From: Deltaproteobacteria bacterium PRO3
Lineage (GTDB): Bacteria > UBA10199 > DSSB01
Direction: 5' to 3'
Assembly (NCBI GenBank): GCA_030263375.1
Contig: SZOV01000006.1
Span: forward strand, 1-63,765
DNA: 63,765 nt
Shown here: piece after piece, positions 32,483-41,453 of the stretch
Layout: each line of letters starts with the position of its first letter
Position numbering within the stretch: the first letter of the stretch is position 1
Notes under the pieces: model-generated
Seen by the model: only the letters and a program-made list of their open reading frames with translations
Database searches by the model: none
Told to the model about the DNA's origin: nothing
Translations under genes and position numbers: made by a program

Positions 32483-33658
32483 ATGAAGGCCGCTTCAAAT
32501 TTTGCGCCCTGGCTCGGCGAAATCGCCGGCCGTCCCGGTCTCGGCCGCGCCGTGGGCGGGAAGGCCTCCGTCGCCCGACTTCTGGCCAAGGCGGGCATCC
32601 GGATCAACGGCCGCCGGCCCTGGGACATCCAAGTTCACAACGAAAAATTCTACGACCGCCTCCTGGCCGACGGCTCCCTCGGTGTCGGCGAATCTTACGT
32701 CGAGGGTTGGTGGGACGCCGAGCGCGTCGACGAGGTCGCCTGCCGCGTCTTTCGCGCGAAGGTCGACCGCGAGATGCCTTCTTGGGCGCTGGTGTTGGAT
32801 ACCCTGCGCGCCAAGATCTTCAACCTGCAACGCAAGTCCCGGGCCTTCTTCAACGCGGGCAGCCACTACGACATCGGGAACGACCTCTACGAGGCCATGC
32901 TGGACCGCCGCATGGTCTACTCCTGCGGCTACTGGAAAGGCGCCGCCGACTTGGAGGAGGCCCAAGAGCAGAAGCTGGAGCTGTGCTGCAAGAAACTCGG
33001 GCTCAAGCCCGGCATGAGGGTGCTGGACATCGGCTGCGGCTGGGGCGCCTTCGCGAAGTATGCCGCCCAGCGACACGGAGCGCGCGTCGTCGGAATCACG
33101 GTTTCGAAAAATCAATACGCCTACGCCCGCAAGCACAACGAGGCGCCCGGCGTGGCGTATCGCCTGCAGGATTACCGCGACCTGAAGAGCGAACGATTCG
33201 ACCGCGTCGTCTCGATCGGGATGTTCGAGCACGTCGGCTACAAGAATTACCGGCATTACATGGAGATCGTCGCCGAGCGCTGCCTTGCCGACGACGGCCT
33301 GTTTTTGCTGCACACCATCGGAGGCAATGTTTCCACCACGCACATCGATCCTTGGATCGACCGCTACATCTTTCCCAACGCCATGCTGCCCTCGATCGCC
33401 CAGATCGGCGCCGCCATCGAGGGGCTGTTCGTGATGGAGGACTGGCACAATATCGGTCCCGATTACGACAAGACGCTCATGGCCTGGTTCGCGAATTTCC
33501 ACCGTCACTGGGATAAATTGCAGGCCAAATATTCGAAGAAGTTCTACCGGATGTGGAAGTTCTACCTGCTGGCCTGCGCCGGGGCCTTCCGCGCGCGGGA
33601 GATGCAAGTCTGGCAGATACTGCTGTCCAAGGGCGCCGCGGCGGCGCGAGTGAGATAA
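32483..33658 (+). CDS. cfa: cyclopropane-fatty-acyl-phospholipid synthase
   Basis: 391 residues. Transfers a methylene from SAM to the double bond of unsaturated membrane phospholipids. The family motif HYDIGNDLYEAMLD (128-141), the SAM site LDIGCGWGAF (181-190), SIGMFEHVGYKNY and the C-terminal FHRHWDKLQAKYSKKFYRMW match Cfa well, and the length equals E. coli Cfa. ATG 32483 chosen; in-frame TTG and GTG codons lie up to 12 bases upstream. Peripheral inner-membrane enzyme. The gene follows the predicted sigma54 RNA. Confidence 0.93.
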   Translation: MKAASNFAPWLGEIAGRPGLGRAVGGKASVARLLAKAGIRINGRRPWDIQVHNEKFYDRLLADGSLGVGESYVEGWWDAERVDEVACRVFRAKVDREMPSWALVLDTLRAKIFNLQRKSRAFFNAGSHYDIGNDLYEAMLDRRMVYSCGYWKGAADLEEAQEQKLELCCKKLGLKPGMRVLDIGCGWGAFAKYAAQRHGARVVGITVSKNQYAYARKHNEAPGVAYRLQDYRDLKSERFDRVVSIGMFEHVGYKNYRHYMEIVAERCLADDGLFLLHTIGGNVSTTHIDPWIDRYIFPNAMLPSIAQIGAAIEGLFVMEDWHNIGPDYDKTLMAWFANFHRHWDKLQAKYSKKFYRMWKFYLLACAGAFRAREMQVWQILLSKGAAAARVR

Positions 33659-33709
33659 GGCCCTCGATTGGCGCTTGGAGGTCGGGGGGTAATCGAGTAA
33701 TTTCGAATC

Positions 33710-34105
33710 ATGAGCCTACCTCGACTCCGATCTTCGTTAATCTTTCTCTTTATACTCGTCACCTGCATCGCTTGGGGCCTTCCCCGCGCGGCTTCCGCCG
33801 CGAGCGACTTAGAGGCCCAGGCCGAGCTTCGGCTTAGGACCCATCTCAAAAAACAACTGCCGCCGCGCGGCCTCTCCTTGGACTGCGTAGACCTGTTCCT
33901 CGAGGCATCGACTCCAAAGTATTATGAGTATGCCGTCCGCGAGCGGCACGGCGGAAAATGCGGCGGCGACCCCGAGGTCGCTCCGATCGTCGATCGCTTT
34001 CGCGTTCCGAAGCGCGGGGGGAAGATTTTAAAATACGACCCTGTTGAGGACCGCTGGCTCGTTACCGCCGGAGCAAGGGCCCATTCTAGTCCGCCTCAAG
34101 TTTAA
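33710..34105 (+). CDS. small secreted protein
   Basis: 131 residues. Signal peptide with hydrophobic residues 9-23 and cleavage near ASA-A. The mature part holds one Cys pair (LDCVDLFLEAS, GGKCGGDPEVAP) and ends in a strand pattern FRVPKRGGKILKYDPVEDRW. Similar short periplasmic proteins exist but no family is certain. Its stop overlaps the convergent antiporter stop (TTAA). Confidence 0.7.
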   Translation: MSLPRLRSSLIFLFILVTCIAWGLPRAASAASDLEAQAELRLRTHLKKQLPPRGLSLDCVDLFLEASTPKYYEYAVRERHGGKCGGDPEVAPIVDRFRVPKRGGKILKYDPVEDRWLVTAGARAHSSPPQV

Positions 34106-35805
34106 AAAAAATCGGCGCTGCCGAATTCCCTGGCCTTGCGGAGGACCCGCGCCACCTCCTCGGCGGGCAGACCCAGCTGCAGCAGGCAGTAACGCGCCAT
34201 CTCGAATCCCCCCTCCAGCTCCTCCGAGATCACCACGTCGGCGCCGGCCGCGTAGAGCTTATCCACCTCGTTGCGGAATTTCGCCCGGGTGACGATGGGG
34301 ATCTCCGGGTTGATCTTCCGGGCCTGGCGGATGATGGCTCCGGCGTTGAGAAAGTCGGGGACCGTGATCGCGAGCAGCTTGGCCCTCTCGAGGCCCGCCT
34401 CGAAGAGCAGTTCCTCCGAGGCGCCGTCGCCGAAAAAGGCGGGGCGGTTTTTTCGTTTCACCTTCTCAATCGTGTCGGGGTTCAGTTCGAGCACCACGAA
34501 GGGAATATTGTGCGCGTGCAGGACGCCGCCGAAGGTCTGCCCCAACGGGCCGAAACCGCAGATGACGACGTGGCCCTTCAGCTCGCGGGATTTTTCAACC
34601 AAGGCCGATTCGTCTCCGCCTTGCAGGCGGCGCAAAGGGCCCAGGCGCGAGGCCAGGGCCGCGATCCGCGGGGCCCATTTTATCATCAAAGGGGTGAGCA
34701 TCATGGCCAAGATGGCGGTGGCGATGATTATTTGAAAGAAGGAGTGACCGATCAATCCCAGCTTCTCGCCGTTGGAGGCCACCAAGAAGGAAAATTCCCC
34801 GATCTGCCCCAGGTAAATGCCCGTCGTGAGCGACACGCGCAGGGGAAGGCGGGCCGTCATCAAGACTCCTGTGGTCACGAGGGTCTTCAGCAGGGGCAGG
34901 AGCACCACCAGCCCCAGCAGCAGCCGGAAGTTTTCCCGCAGGACTTCGAAGTCGAGCAACATCCCGATGGATACGAAGAACAGACTCAAGAAGCAGAAGC
35001 GAAAGGGCTGGATTTCCGCCAGGGCTTGGAGGCGGAAGGGCGTGCTGCCCAGGACCAAGCCCGCCAAAAAGGCGCCGAGGGCGAAGCTGAAGCCCAGGCG
35101 GCTGGTAATCCAGGAGAGTCCCAGGGCCAGGGCGATCACCGCGATGACGAAGATCTCCCGGCTGCGGGTTCGCGCGACGTGGAGGAAGAAGGGCTGGGCC
35201 AGGTATTTCGCGAAGAGGTAAACGGCGAGGACGAGGCCGCCCGCCTCCAATCCCTCGCGGCCCATTTCCATCCACAGCGGGACCTCGCCTTTGCGTTCCA
35301 ACCAGGGGATGAGGACCAAGAGGGGGATGAAGGCCAGGTCCTGCAGGATCAGGATGGCCGTCGAGACCCTGCCCGGGATGGATTCCAGGGAGCGTTGGCC
35401 GGCCAGTGATGAGAGGACGACTGCCGTGCTGGAGAGGGAGAGGATGAAGCCGAACAGCAGGCTCTTGGCGTGGCCCCAACCTAGGAGGACTCCGATGCCC
35501 CAGCCCGCGAGGATGGTCACGAGGATCTGCAAAATGCCGCCTTGGATGCTGGCCCGCTTCATCTTGAGGAAGACGTCGAAGGAGAATTCCATCCCGATGA
35601 AGAAGAGTAGGAGGGTGATGCCCAGTTCCGCCAGGATCTGGACCTGCTCGCGGTCTTGAATCCAGGCCAATCCTTCGGGACCGATCAGGGCCCCGGTGAC
35701 CAGGAAGCCCAGGGTGACCGGTAATCGAACCTTCAAGAAGAGAAAGGCGACCGGAAGCGAGCAAAGAAAGATGATCAGGATGTCTTGAAAAACCAAGGTT
35801 CCCAT
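34102..35805 (-). CDS. Kef/RosB-type K+/H+ antiporter (CPA2) with TrkA-N domain
   Basis: 567 residues. Twelve or so transmembrane helices in the first 390 residues carry the CPA2 signatures LPVTLGFLVTGALIGP, ELGITLLLFFIGMEF and ILSLSSTAVVLSSL. The C-terminal RCK/TrkA-N domain has the Rossmann motif VVICGFGPLGQTFG. It lacks a C-terminal TrkA-C domain. Exports K+ in exchange for protons, controlled by nucleotide binding. Stands alone; the repeat at 35847 sits in its promoter region. Confidence 0.9.
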   Translation of the reverse strand: MGTLVFQDILIIFLCSLPVAFLFLKVRLPVTLGFLVTGALIGPEGLAWIQDREQVQILAELGITLLLFFIGMEFSFDVFLKMKRASIQGGILQILVTILAGWGIGVLLGWGHAKSLLFGFILSLSSTAVVLSSLAGQRSLESIPGRVSTAILILQDLAFIPLLVLIPWLERKGEVPLWMEMGREGLEAGGLVLAVYLFAKYLAQPFFLHVARTRSREIFVIAVIALALGLSWITSRLGFSFALGAFLAGLVLGSTPFRLQALAEIQPFRFCFLSLFFVSIGMLLDFEVLRENFRLLLGLVVLLPLLKTLVTTGVLMTARLPLRVSLTTGIYLGQIGEFSFLVASNGEKLGLIGHSFFQIIIATAILAMMLTPLMIKWAPRIAALASRLGPLRRLQGGDESALVEKSRELKGHVVICGFGPLGQTFGGVLHAHNIPFVVLELNPDTIEKVKRKNRPAFFGDGASEELLFEAGLERAKLLAITVPDFLNAGAIIRQARKINPEIPIVTRAKFRNEVDKLYAAGADVVISEELEGGFEMARYCLLQLGLPAEEVARVLRKAREFGSADFF

Positions 35806-35846
35806 GGGCTTGGGGAATTATAAGGCAGCTGTGGTCCGGAGGCTCC

Positions 35847-35893
35847 GAAAATCGAACGCCCCCGTCCGAAAATCGTACCTCCGTCTTCCTTTC
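35847..35893 (-). repeat. dispersed repeat, class B, long form
   Basis: Reverse strand: AAAGGAAGACGGAGGTACGA, then TTTTCGGACGGGGGCGTTCG and ATTTTC. The outer half matches 4481-4495. It lies in the divergent region between the antiporter and the VOC gene. Confidence 0.75.
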
Positions 35894-35935
35894 GCTGCTA
35901 AAATTTGGCCCGCACGCCATTGGAAGGAGGCACAT

Positions 35936-36322
35936 ATGCATGACATGTTCTTGAAACCGGGAGCCATCAGCTGGACCGAACTCAGCACCACCGACGTCGA
36001 GGCGGCAAAGAAGTTCTACGGCGCCTTGTTCGGGTGGACCTTTCAGGAGTTTCCAATGCCCGACACGGTCTATCACGTCGTCAAGACCGCCGATCGGGAG
36101 ATCGGGGGCATCATGAAGACCCCGAAGGAGGCTGCCAGCATGCCGCCGTTTTGGATGACCTACGTCACCGTGGAAAACGTCGACCAAACGGTCAAAAATG
36201 CGAAGGAGACCGGCGGCAAGTCCCTGCTGGATCCCATGGACATCCCCGAAGTGGGTCGCCTGGCCGTCCTGCAAGACCCGCAAGGCGCGGTCTTCGCGGT
36301 GATCAGCTACCTCAAGAAATAG
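35936..36322 (+). CDS. VOC family protein (glyoxalase-like)
   Basis: 128 residues, one VOC module: an N-terminal beta-alpha-beta-beta-beta unit (ISWTELSTTDVEAAKKFYGALFGW) and a C-terminal unit (GRLAVLQDPQGAVFAVISY). Such proteins bind a metal at His/Glu residues or act as binding proteins. Here H-bearing strand 1 is replaced by W-T-E, so a metal site is doubtful. GGAGG site before the ATG. Soluble; substrate unknown. Confidence 0.88.
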   Translation: MHDMFLKPGAISWTELSTTDVEAAKKFYGALFGWTFQEFPMPDTVYHVVKTADREIGGIMKTPKEAASMPPFWMTYVTVENVDQTVKNAKETGGKSLLDPMDIPEVGRLAVLQDPQGAVFAVISYLKK

Positions 36323-36328
36323 TCCGGA

Positions 36329-37087
36329 GTGCGCTTGCCGACGCTGGCTCGATGCTGCCTTCTCACTTTATTCTGCCTGACCTTCCCCGGTGGGAGGCTT
36401 TGGGCGCAGTCGCCTCTGCGCCCGGGCGATCTCTTGGCTAATCCCAACGCCATTTTCGGTCGCAGCGTCGAGGTGGAAATCGTCGAGCCGCTGGAGGGTC
36501 CGCGCAGCGCTGCCGCCCTGGCAGCGGCGGAATACGGCCAGATCCGCGTCTGGATCCCGGATGGGATCGGCGTGGATTTCTCACTCGTCCCGGCCTCCTT
36601 CCGGATGGAAGATCCCCAGCGCTACCGGCGAAAGTTCGACCGCGTGATCGCGGGCCCGGTGCGGGCGCGCGGCGAGCTGCTGAGTGATGCGGAACTCTCC
36701 AAGGGGCTTGGCCGTCCGGTTTACGTCTTTCGCGTGGCCTCGCTGGAATCCTTGCCGCCCGGACCCGCCGTGACCGTTTCCTCTCTCGCCGAGCTCCAGG
36801 CGCGCTCCGCCGAATTGGACCGCCGGCGCATCGTTTATGAAGGAATCTATCGCAGCGGATTCGAGGTTTCCGCCCTGGACGGCGTTCTTTGGCTCGCCAT
36901 GGCGTCGGACACCGAGATCCTCGGGACGAAGCCGTCGTGGGAAGAAGGGAGAAAACCCCAACGGATGCGCGTGACCGGCACCCTGTTCTCCAAACCGGGG
37001 GCCCGCTATGGGCATTTGGGAGGCTATCCGATGCAGATCCAGGCATCCAAGGTGGAATACTTGGGCGAGGCGGGCGCCCCGAGATAG
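36329..37087 (+). CDS. secreted protein of unknown function
   Basis: 252 residues. GTG start; signal peptide with CCLLTLFCLTF, cleavage near LWAQ. The mature part has two similar halves with strands like RSVEVEIVEPLEG and RRIVYEGIYRSGFEV, each followed by a G-x-L-W/V segment, so it may be an internal duplication of an OB-like fold. Lies six bases behind the VOC gene in the same direction. Confidence 0.65.
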   Translation: MRLPTLARCCLLTLFCLTFPGGRLWAQSPLRPGDLLANPNAIFGRSVEVEIVEPLEGPRSAAALAAAEYGQIRVWIPDGIGVDFSLVPASFRMEDPQRYRRKFDRVIAGPVRARGELLSDAELSKGLGRPVYVFRVASLESLPPGPAVTVSSLAELQARSAELDRRRIVYEGIYRSGFEVSALDGVLWLAMASDTEILGTKPSWEEGRKPQRMRVTGTLFSKPGARYGHLGGYPMQIQASKVEYLGEAGAPR

Positions 37088-37130
37088 ATTTCAATCGAAG
37101 ATTCAAGCCTCCCTCCAGAAAGGCCGTGGC

Positions 37131-37478
37131 GTGATTCAAATCAAAAGAGTCTACGAGTCGCCCCTTAAGAAGGACGGCTACCGGGTATTGGTGGACCGGC
37201 TCTGGCCTCGAGGGCTTTCCAAGCAAGCCGCCAAAGTGGACCTCTGGCTGAAGGAGGTCGCGCCCAGCGATAGCTTGCGCAAGTGGTACTCCCACGATGT
37301 GGAAAAATGGCAGGGCTTCGTGAAAAAATACTCCGCCGAGCTCCGGGGCAAGTCCCCGTCACTTGCTCAGATCAAGGCATTGGAAAAACAGCAGGGCACG
37401 GTGACCCTGCTGTTCGGGGCCAGGGACCCAGAACACAACCAAGCCGTGGTTTTGCTTCGGGTGTTAAAGAAAAAGTAG
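37131..37478 (+). CDS. DUF488 family protein
   Basis: 115 residues from a GTG start. The family motifs RVYESPLKKDGYRVLVDRLW, PRGLSKQAAKVD, WLKEVAPSDSLRKWYSHD and LLFGARDPEHNQAVVL are all present, as in E. coli YeaO. Cytosolic, role undefined. The TAG stop is the first part of a repeat copy. Confidence 0.9.
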   Translation: MIQIKRVYESPLKKDGYRVLVDRLWPRGLSKQAAKVDLWLKEVAPSDSLRKWYSHDVEKWQGFVKKYSAELRGKSPSLAQIKALEKQQGTVTLLFGARDPEHNQAVVLLRVLKKK

Positions 37479-37507
37479 GAAGACAAAAGTAGGAAGACGG
37501 AGCAACG
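37474..37507 (+). repeat. dispersed repeat, class A, two units
   Basis: AGTAGGAAGACAAAAGTAGG and AAGACGGAGCAACG in tandem; the first TAG is the stop codon of the DUF488 gene. Confidence 0.75.
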
Positions 37508-37676
37508 TCCTTTTCAGCCGCCTTCAAGCCACTCTTGCCATCAACTAGTTGAAATTATTAATTTAATTTAAGTCCATCTTCGGCGACTTGGGGCGCACCT
37601 TTTGGCGATTCCAGTCGATAATTCCTATACCCGGGCCCGGCTAGGGTCTTAAGCCCGGCAAAGGATCTAAGAACCC

Positions 37677-39164
37677 ATGAGGCTGATAACCCTGCTCCGC
37701 AAGTTGGCCCTGTCTTTGCTGCTGATGGCTTCCCTCGGCGCCTGCTCCCGTTACATCGAGGGCGACGTCTTCCTCGACAAAAACGCCAACAACGTCAAAG
37801 ACCACGACGAGCCGGCCATCGCGGGCATGCCTTTTACGGTCACCCGCGACGACGCCACCCTGCAGACCGCCGAGACCGACTCGGACGGGCATTTCCTGGT
37901 GGCGACCAGCATCAACGACGTCGATGTGAATTTCTGCGTGAAGGTCCGCGCCGAAGACGTCTCCGCATTTCAGGCCGCCGATCCCGAGGCCCCCAAGGCG
38001 CTCAAGGCGCTGGAGGCCTCCCCCGAGGCGAGCTCCGAGGCCTGCCCCCTCATCGTCGGCAAGCCGGACTGCAACAACAAGAATTGCTGCGACCAAGCGC
38101 TTTGCGAGGATGCCGAAGTTTGCGAGGAAGAGGAGGGCGCCTGCTCCAAGAAATCCGACGGCAAGCCCGATTGCAGCGACCCCGACTGCTGCGACGATTC
38201 CGCCTGCAGCGAAGACTCCGCTTGCGAAGGAGAAGACGAGGCCGCCTGCCCGAAAGACAAGAGCGGCAACCCCGACTGCGACGACAGCCGCTGCTCCGCC
38301 GAAGCCGCCTGCAACACCTACAGCGTCCAGCCGATGCAGGCCTGCGACAAGACCAAGGCCTCGCAATTAAAGATGCGCTTGAACGTCCCGGTGGCCGTGG
38401 ACTACGCCACCCGCGTCGGCCAACTGAACGAAGTTCGCACCGGCCCCGTCGCCGTCGGCGACAAATTCGGGATCGAGATCACCTATCCTTCCTCCTGCAG
38501 CTTCGAGCCCTACGCCTTGCCCAAGGCCTTCGCGCCGATCGGGCTGGACAAGGCCTTCGATGCCGCGACCCGCGAGCTGCGGCTCAGCGAGGCGATCCTC
38601 GCGCAGCCTTCCCAAGTGATCCGTCGGGATGCGCCGCCCTTCGGCCACGACAAGCTTCACACCTACGTGCTTCGCCTCGAGGTGGTGGGCGAGGAGGGCC
38701 AGAAGGACGGGGAGATCAAGATTCAACCCACGGTTTCCTGCCCCGACGGAAAGAAGATTCCGGCGAGCGCCAACGTCGTCACTTTTTCCTCGGCCCCGCC
38801 TGCCGCGGCCTTCTCGCTGGACGCGGGGCTCGTGCCAGGCTGTCCGGAATTGGGCGAGATTGCGACGCTCAAGACCTTGATCGAGGCCCAAGACCCCGGG
38901 ACCTATGCCGCCGCCACCTATACCGTCTTCCTCGGGGGCGAGAGCCACCTCACCATCGATTCGATGCCCAGCCAGTGCCAGGATAAGGGCACTTCGATCG
39001 AATGCGCCATGGACACCCTGCACCTCGGGACCAAGTCCGAATTTTCGATCAAATTCAAAATGGCGGAATCGGTTGCCGACCCGACGACGGTTTCCTTCAC
39101 CTCGCAAATCGAAGCGGACGGGGTTCAAGTCACCGATACCGCTATCCTCTGCAATTACCCTTGA
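37677..39164 (+). CDS. lipoprotein with SdrD-B-like and Asp/Cys repeats
   Basis: 495 residues. Lipobox LGAC (Cys23). Residues 26-95 resemble a Cna-B/SdrD-B domain (GDVFLDKNANNVKDHDEPAI, ETDSDGHFLV). Three acidic Cys repeats follow, of the form GKPDC-N/S-x-x-x-C-C-D-x-x-x-C (about 120-215), probably calcium-binding. Two Ig-like beta regions with few Cys make up the rest. Outer-surface lipoprotein; no enzyme motif. Confidence 0.75.
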   Translation: MRLITLLRKLALSLLLMASLGACSRYIEGDVFLDKNANNVKDHDEPAIAGMPFTVTRDDATLQTAETDSDGHFLVATSINDVDVNFCVKVRAEDVSAFQAADPEAPKALKALEASPEASSEACPLIVGKPDCNNKNCCDQALCEDAEVCEEEEGACSKKSDGKPDCSDPDCCDDSACSEDSACEGEDEAACPKDKSGNPDCDDSRCSAEAACNTYSVQPMQACDKTKASQLKMRLNVPVAVDYATRVGQLNEVRTGPVAVGDKFGIEITYPSSCSFEPYALPKAFAPIGLDKAFDAATRELRLSEAILAQPSQVIRRDAPPFGHDKLHTYVLRLEVVGEEGQKDGEIKIQPTVSCPDGKKIPASANVVTFSSAPPAAAFSLDAGLVPGCPELGEIATLKTLIEAQDPGTYAAATYTVFLGGESHLTIDSMPSQCQDKGTSIECAMDTLHLGTKSEFSIKFKMAESVADPTTVSFTSQIEADGVQVTDTAILCNYP

Positions 39165-39234
39165 GCGCTCTCTCCCCCTATATTTAAATGTTGCGAAATC
39201 GGGGGCCGGAGGGAAGAAGAAAAGAATGAAGAAA

Positions 39235-39251
39235 AGTAAGACGGACCAAAA
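39235..39251 (+). repeat. dispersed repeat, class A (variant)
   Basis: AGTAAGACGGACCAAAA, 70 bp behind the 39164 stop. Confidence 0.6.
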
Positions 39252-39326
39252 TCCCCCGACGTTCGATCTTAAGCATAATCATTGATTTTTCTTGAAGTTA
39301 TTCATTTTTCCGACCAAGAATATTCC

Positions 39327-41342
39327 ATGCCTTTTCGCCTTCCCTCCCTGCCCAAATGGTTGCCGATGGCCCTGAGTTGTCTTGGCCTCTTGGTCGCCTC
39401 GGCTAGCCCCGGGTTCGGCAGCGAAGGGGAGGGGACCGCTGTCGGCCAGGAGGCCCTGCTCAAATTCAGCAAACGGCTTAGTCCCGCCGAGGTCCAAAGT
39501 CTCTTGCAGGCCGAGGGAGCGACAGTTCTGCACTACTTCCCCCTCACCCGCATCTACCACGTCGCCCTGCCCCTCGGCGCGGAGGTCCCCCGAAGGCTCA
39601 AGGCCCTCCGCGAAAGGCCGGGCGTCTTGATCGCCGTCCCCAACCAGCGCGTCTCCGCCCAGGCCCTACCCGACGACCCTCAATTCGGCCTGCAATGGGC
39701 GCTGAAAAATTCCGGCCAAGGAGGTGGGGCGGTGGGCAACGATATCGGCATCGAGACCGTCTGGGACGAATTCCAAGACACGGGCAGCATCGTCGTCGCG
39801 GTGATCGACACCGGCGTCGACTTCGAGCATCCCGACCTGGCCGCCAATATGTGGATCAACCCGGGGGAGATCCCCGACAACCAGATCGACGACGACAACA
39901 ACGGTTTCGTCGACGACGTGCACGGCTACGACTTCGTCAATGACGACGGCGAACCGATGGACGACAACTCGCACGGCACCCACGTCGCGGGCATCCTGGG
40001 CGCGGTCGGCGACAACGCCGTCGGCGTGAGCGGCGTCGCCTGGCAGGCCAAGATCATGGCCCTGAAATTCTTAGACGAGGGTGCGACCGGCACCACCTCC
40101 GGCGCCATCCCGGCCATCGAGTACGCCCTCGCCCAGGGAGCCAAGATCCTGGTCAACAGCTGGGGCGACTCCAACTTCAACCCGGCTCTCTTCGATGCGA
40201 TCCTCGCCGCCGACTCCCAGGGCGCCCTGTTCTTCGCCGCGGCCGGAAACCAAGGCCGCGACACCGATGAGGAACCCTTTTATCCCGCCGGCTACGACGC
40301 GCCCAATGTAGTGAGCCTCGCCTCGATCGACGCAGACGACAGCCTTTCCTCCTTCTCCAACTTTGGGCGCCTCAGCGTCGACCTCGCCGCTCCTGGCGGC
40401 GAGATCCTCAGCACCAAACCCAACGGGACCTACGGCTATATTTCCGGCACCTCGATGGCTACGCCCTGCGCGGCCGGCGCCGCGGCCGTCCTTTGGAGCC
40501 GCTTCCCCGACTTAAGCCACCGCCAGGCCCGCAACCTCTTGCTGCAGGGCGCCGCGCCACGGGCCTACCTCGAAAACAAGACATTGATGGGCGCGACGCT
40601 CGACGTCTCCGGCGCGCTCGCGGTGGCGCGCGACGACGAAAACCAGGCGCCCATCGCCAACGCCGGTCCCGACCAAACGCTGGAGCTGGGCTCGCGTATC
40701 ATGCTGCAAGGCGGCGCCACCGATCCCGACGGCGACCAGCCCTTGATCTACGAGTGGGAGCTCGGCGTGCCGCCGGGCTCGCTCAGCCGCCTGGATTCCC
40801 CCTTTGTTCCCCGGCCCAGCTTCGTGCCGGATCGCGAAGGGGATTACGTCGCCACGCTTCACGTCGCCGACAGTCTCAGCGAGGCCATCCCCGACTCCGC
40901 GACGATTACGATCGCGGGCGGCGTGCTGCCTCCGCCGGTTCCGGTGCTGAAGGCCAAGTATCGCTTCGAGGGGAATAGCAACGCGGTAAGCTCGGACGGC
41001 GGCGTTCCGGCCGGCGCCGTCGTCACGGTGGACGCCTTGGACAGTCAGTCGCTCTTTCCGGAAAATTTCCTCTACGAATGGACCCTGATCGAAAAGCCCT
41101 CCGGCAGCGCGGCGCAGCTCTCGTCGGCTTCGAACGCGGTCGTGCAATTCACCGCGGACTCGGCCGGTGTCTACACCCTCCGTCTCCACCTCGAGGACGG
41201 CTACAATGAAAACCACGCCGAGCTCTCCCTCAGCGCCCTGGCTGCCGAGGCACCCGCGCCTCAGCCTCCCGCCCCGGCGCCGCAAGATCCCGCGGCTCCG
41301 CCCGGGGCCGGCGGCTGCTCCCTGCGGCCATCCCTGCCTTGA
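39327..41342 (+). CDS. subtilisin-like serine protease (S8) with PKD domains and truncated sorting tag
   Basis: 671 residues. Signal peptide; an I9-like propeptide (about 35-110) with LLKFSKRLSPAEVQSLL. The catalytic triad is D161 (VIDTGVDFEHPD), H216 (NSHGTHVAGI) and S376 (GTSMATP), with oxyanion N308 (AAAGNQG). A calcium-site insert DDDNNGFVDD is typical of bacterial S8 enzymes. Two PKD-like domains follow, then a Pro/Ala linker and GAGGCSLRPSLP. The Cys tag lacks the hydrophobic helix and basic end. Secreted protease; the ATG has no strong ribosome site. Confidence 0.9.
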   Translation: MPFRLPSLPKWLPMALSCLGLLVASASPGFGSEGEGTAVGQEALLKFSKRLSPAEVQSLLQAEGATVLHYFPLTRIYHVALPLGAEVPRRLKALRERPGVLIAVPNQRVSAQALPDDPQFGLQWALKNSGQGGGAVGNDIGIETVWDEFQDTGSIVVAVIDTGVDFEHPDLAANMWINPGEIPDNQIDDDNNGFVDDVHGYDFVNDDGEPMDDNSHGTHVAGILGAVGDNAVGVSGVAWQAKIMALKFLDEGATGTTSGAIPAIEYALAQGAKILVNSWGDSNFNPALFDAILAADSQGALFFAAAGNQGRDTDEEPFYPAGYDAPNVVSLASIDADDSLSSFSNFGRLSVDLAAPGGEILSTKPNGTYGYISGTSMATPCAAGAAAVLWSRFPDLSHRQARNLLLQGAAPRAYLENKTLMGATLDVSGALAVARDDENQAPIANAGPDQTLELGSRIMLQGGATDPDGDQPLIYEWELGVPPGSLSRLDSPFVPRPSFVPDREGDYVATLHVADSLSEAIPDSATITIAGGVLPPPVPVLKAKYRFEGNSNAVSSDGGVPAGAVVTVDALDSQSLFPENFLYEWTLIEKPSGSAAQLSSASNAVVQFTADSAGVYTLRLHLEDGYNENHAELSLSALAAEAPAPQPPAPAPQDPAAPPGAGGCSLRPSLP

Positions 41343-41366
41343 GAGCGGAGATTTAAGAAACATTGT

Positions 41367-41395
41367 TTGACAATCCGCTGAAATATCCATTAAAT
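41367..41395 (+). promoter_or_regulatory. sigma70 promoter of the 41454 gene
   Basis: TTGACA (41367-41372) and TTAAAT (41390-41395) separated by 17 bp; expected start near 41402, giving a leader of about 50 nt. Confidence 0.7.
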
Positions 41396-41453
41396 ACGAA
41401 GCCTTAAACGGTTCCACACCAACCCCACATTCTATCTTCCTGAAGGAGCTCCT

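Noticed and set aside
34595-36283. 562-codon reverse-strand frame
   Set aside because: Out-of-frame shadow of the antiporter, also antisense to the VOC gene.
37600-37676. Riboswitch in the leader of the 37677 gene
   Set aside because: GCCCGGC occurs twice as a direct repeat and only a 5-bp stem can be formed; no known aptamer consensus.
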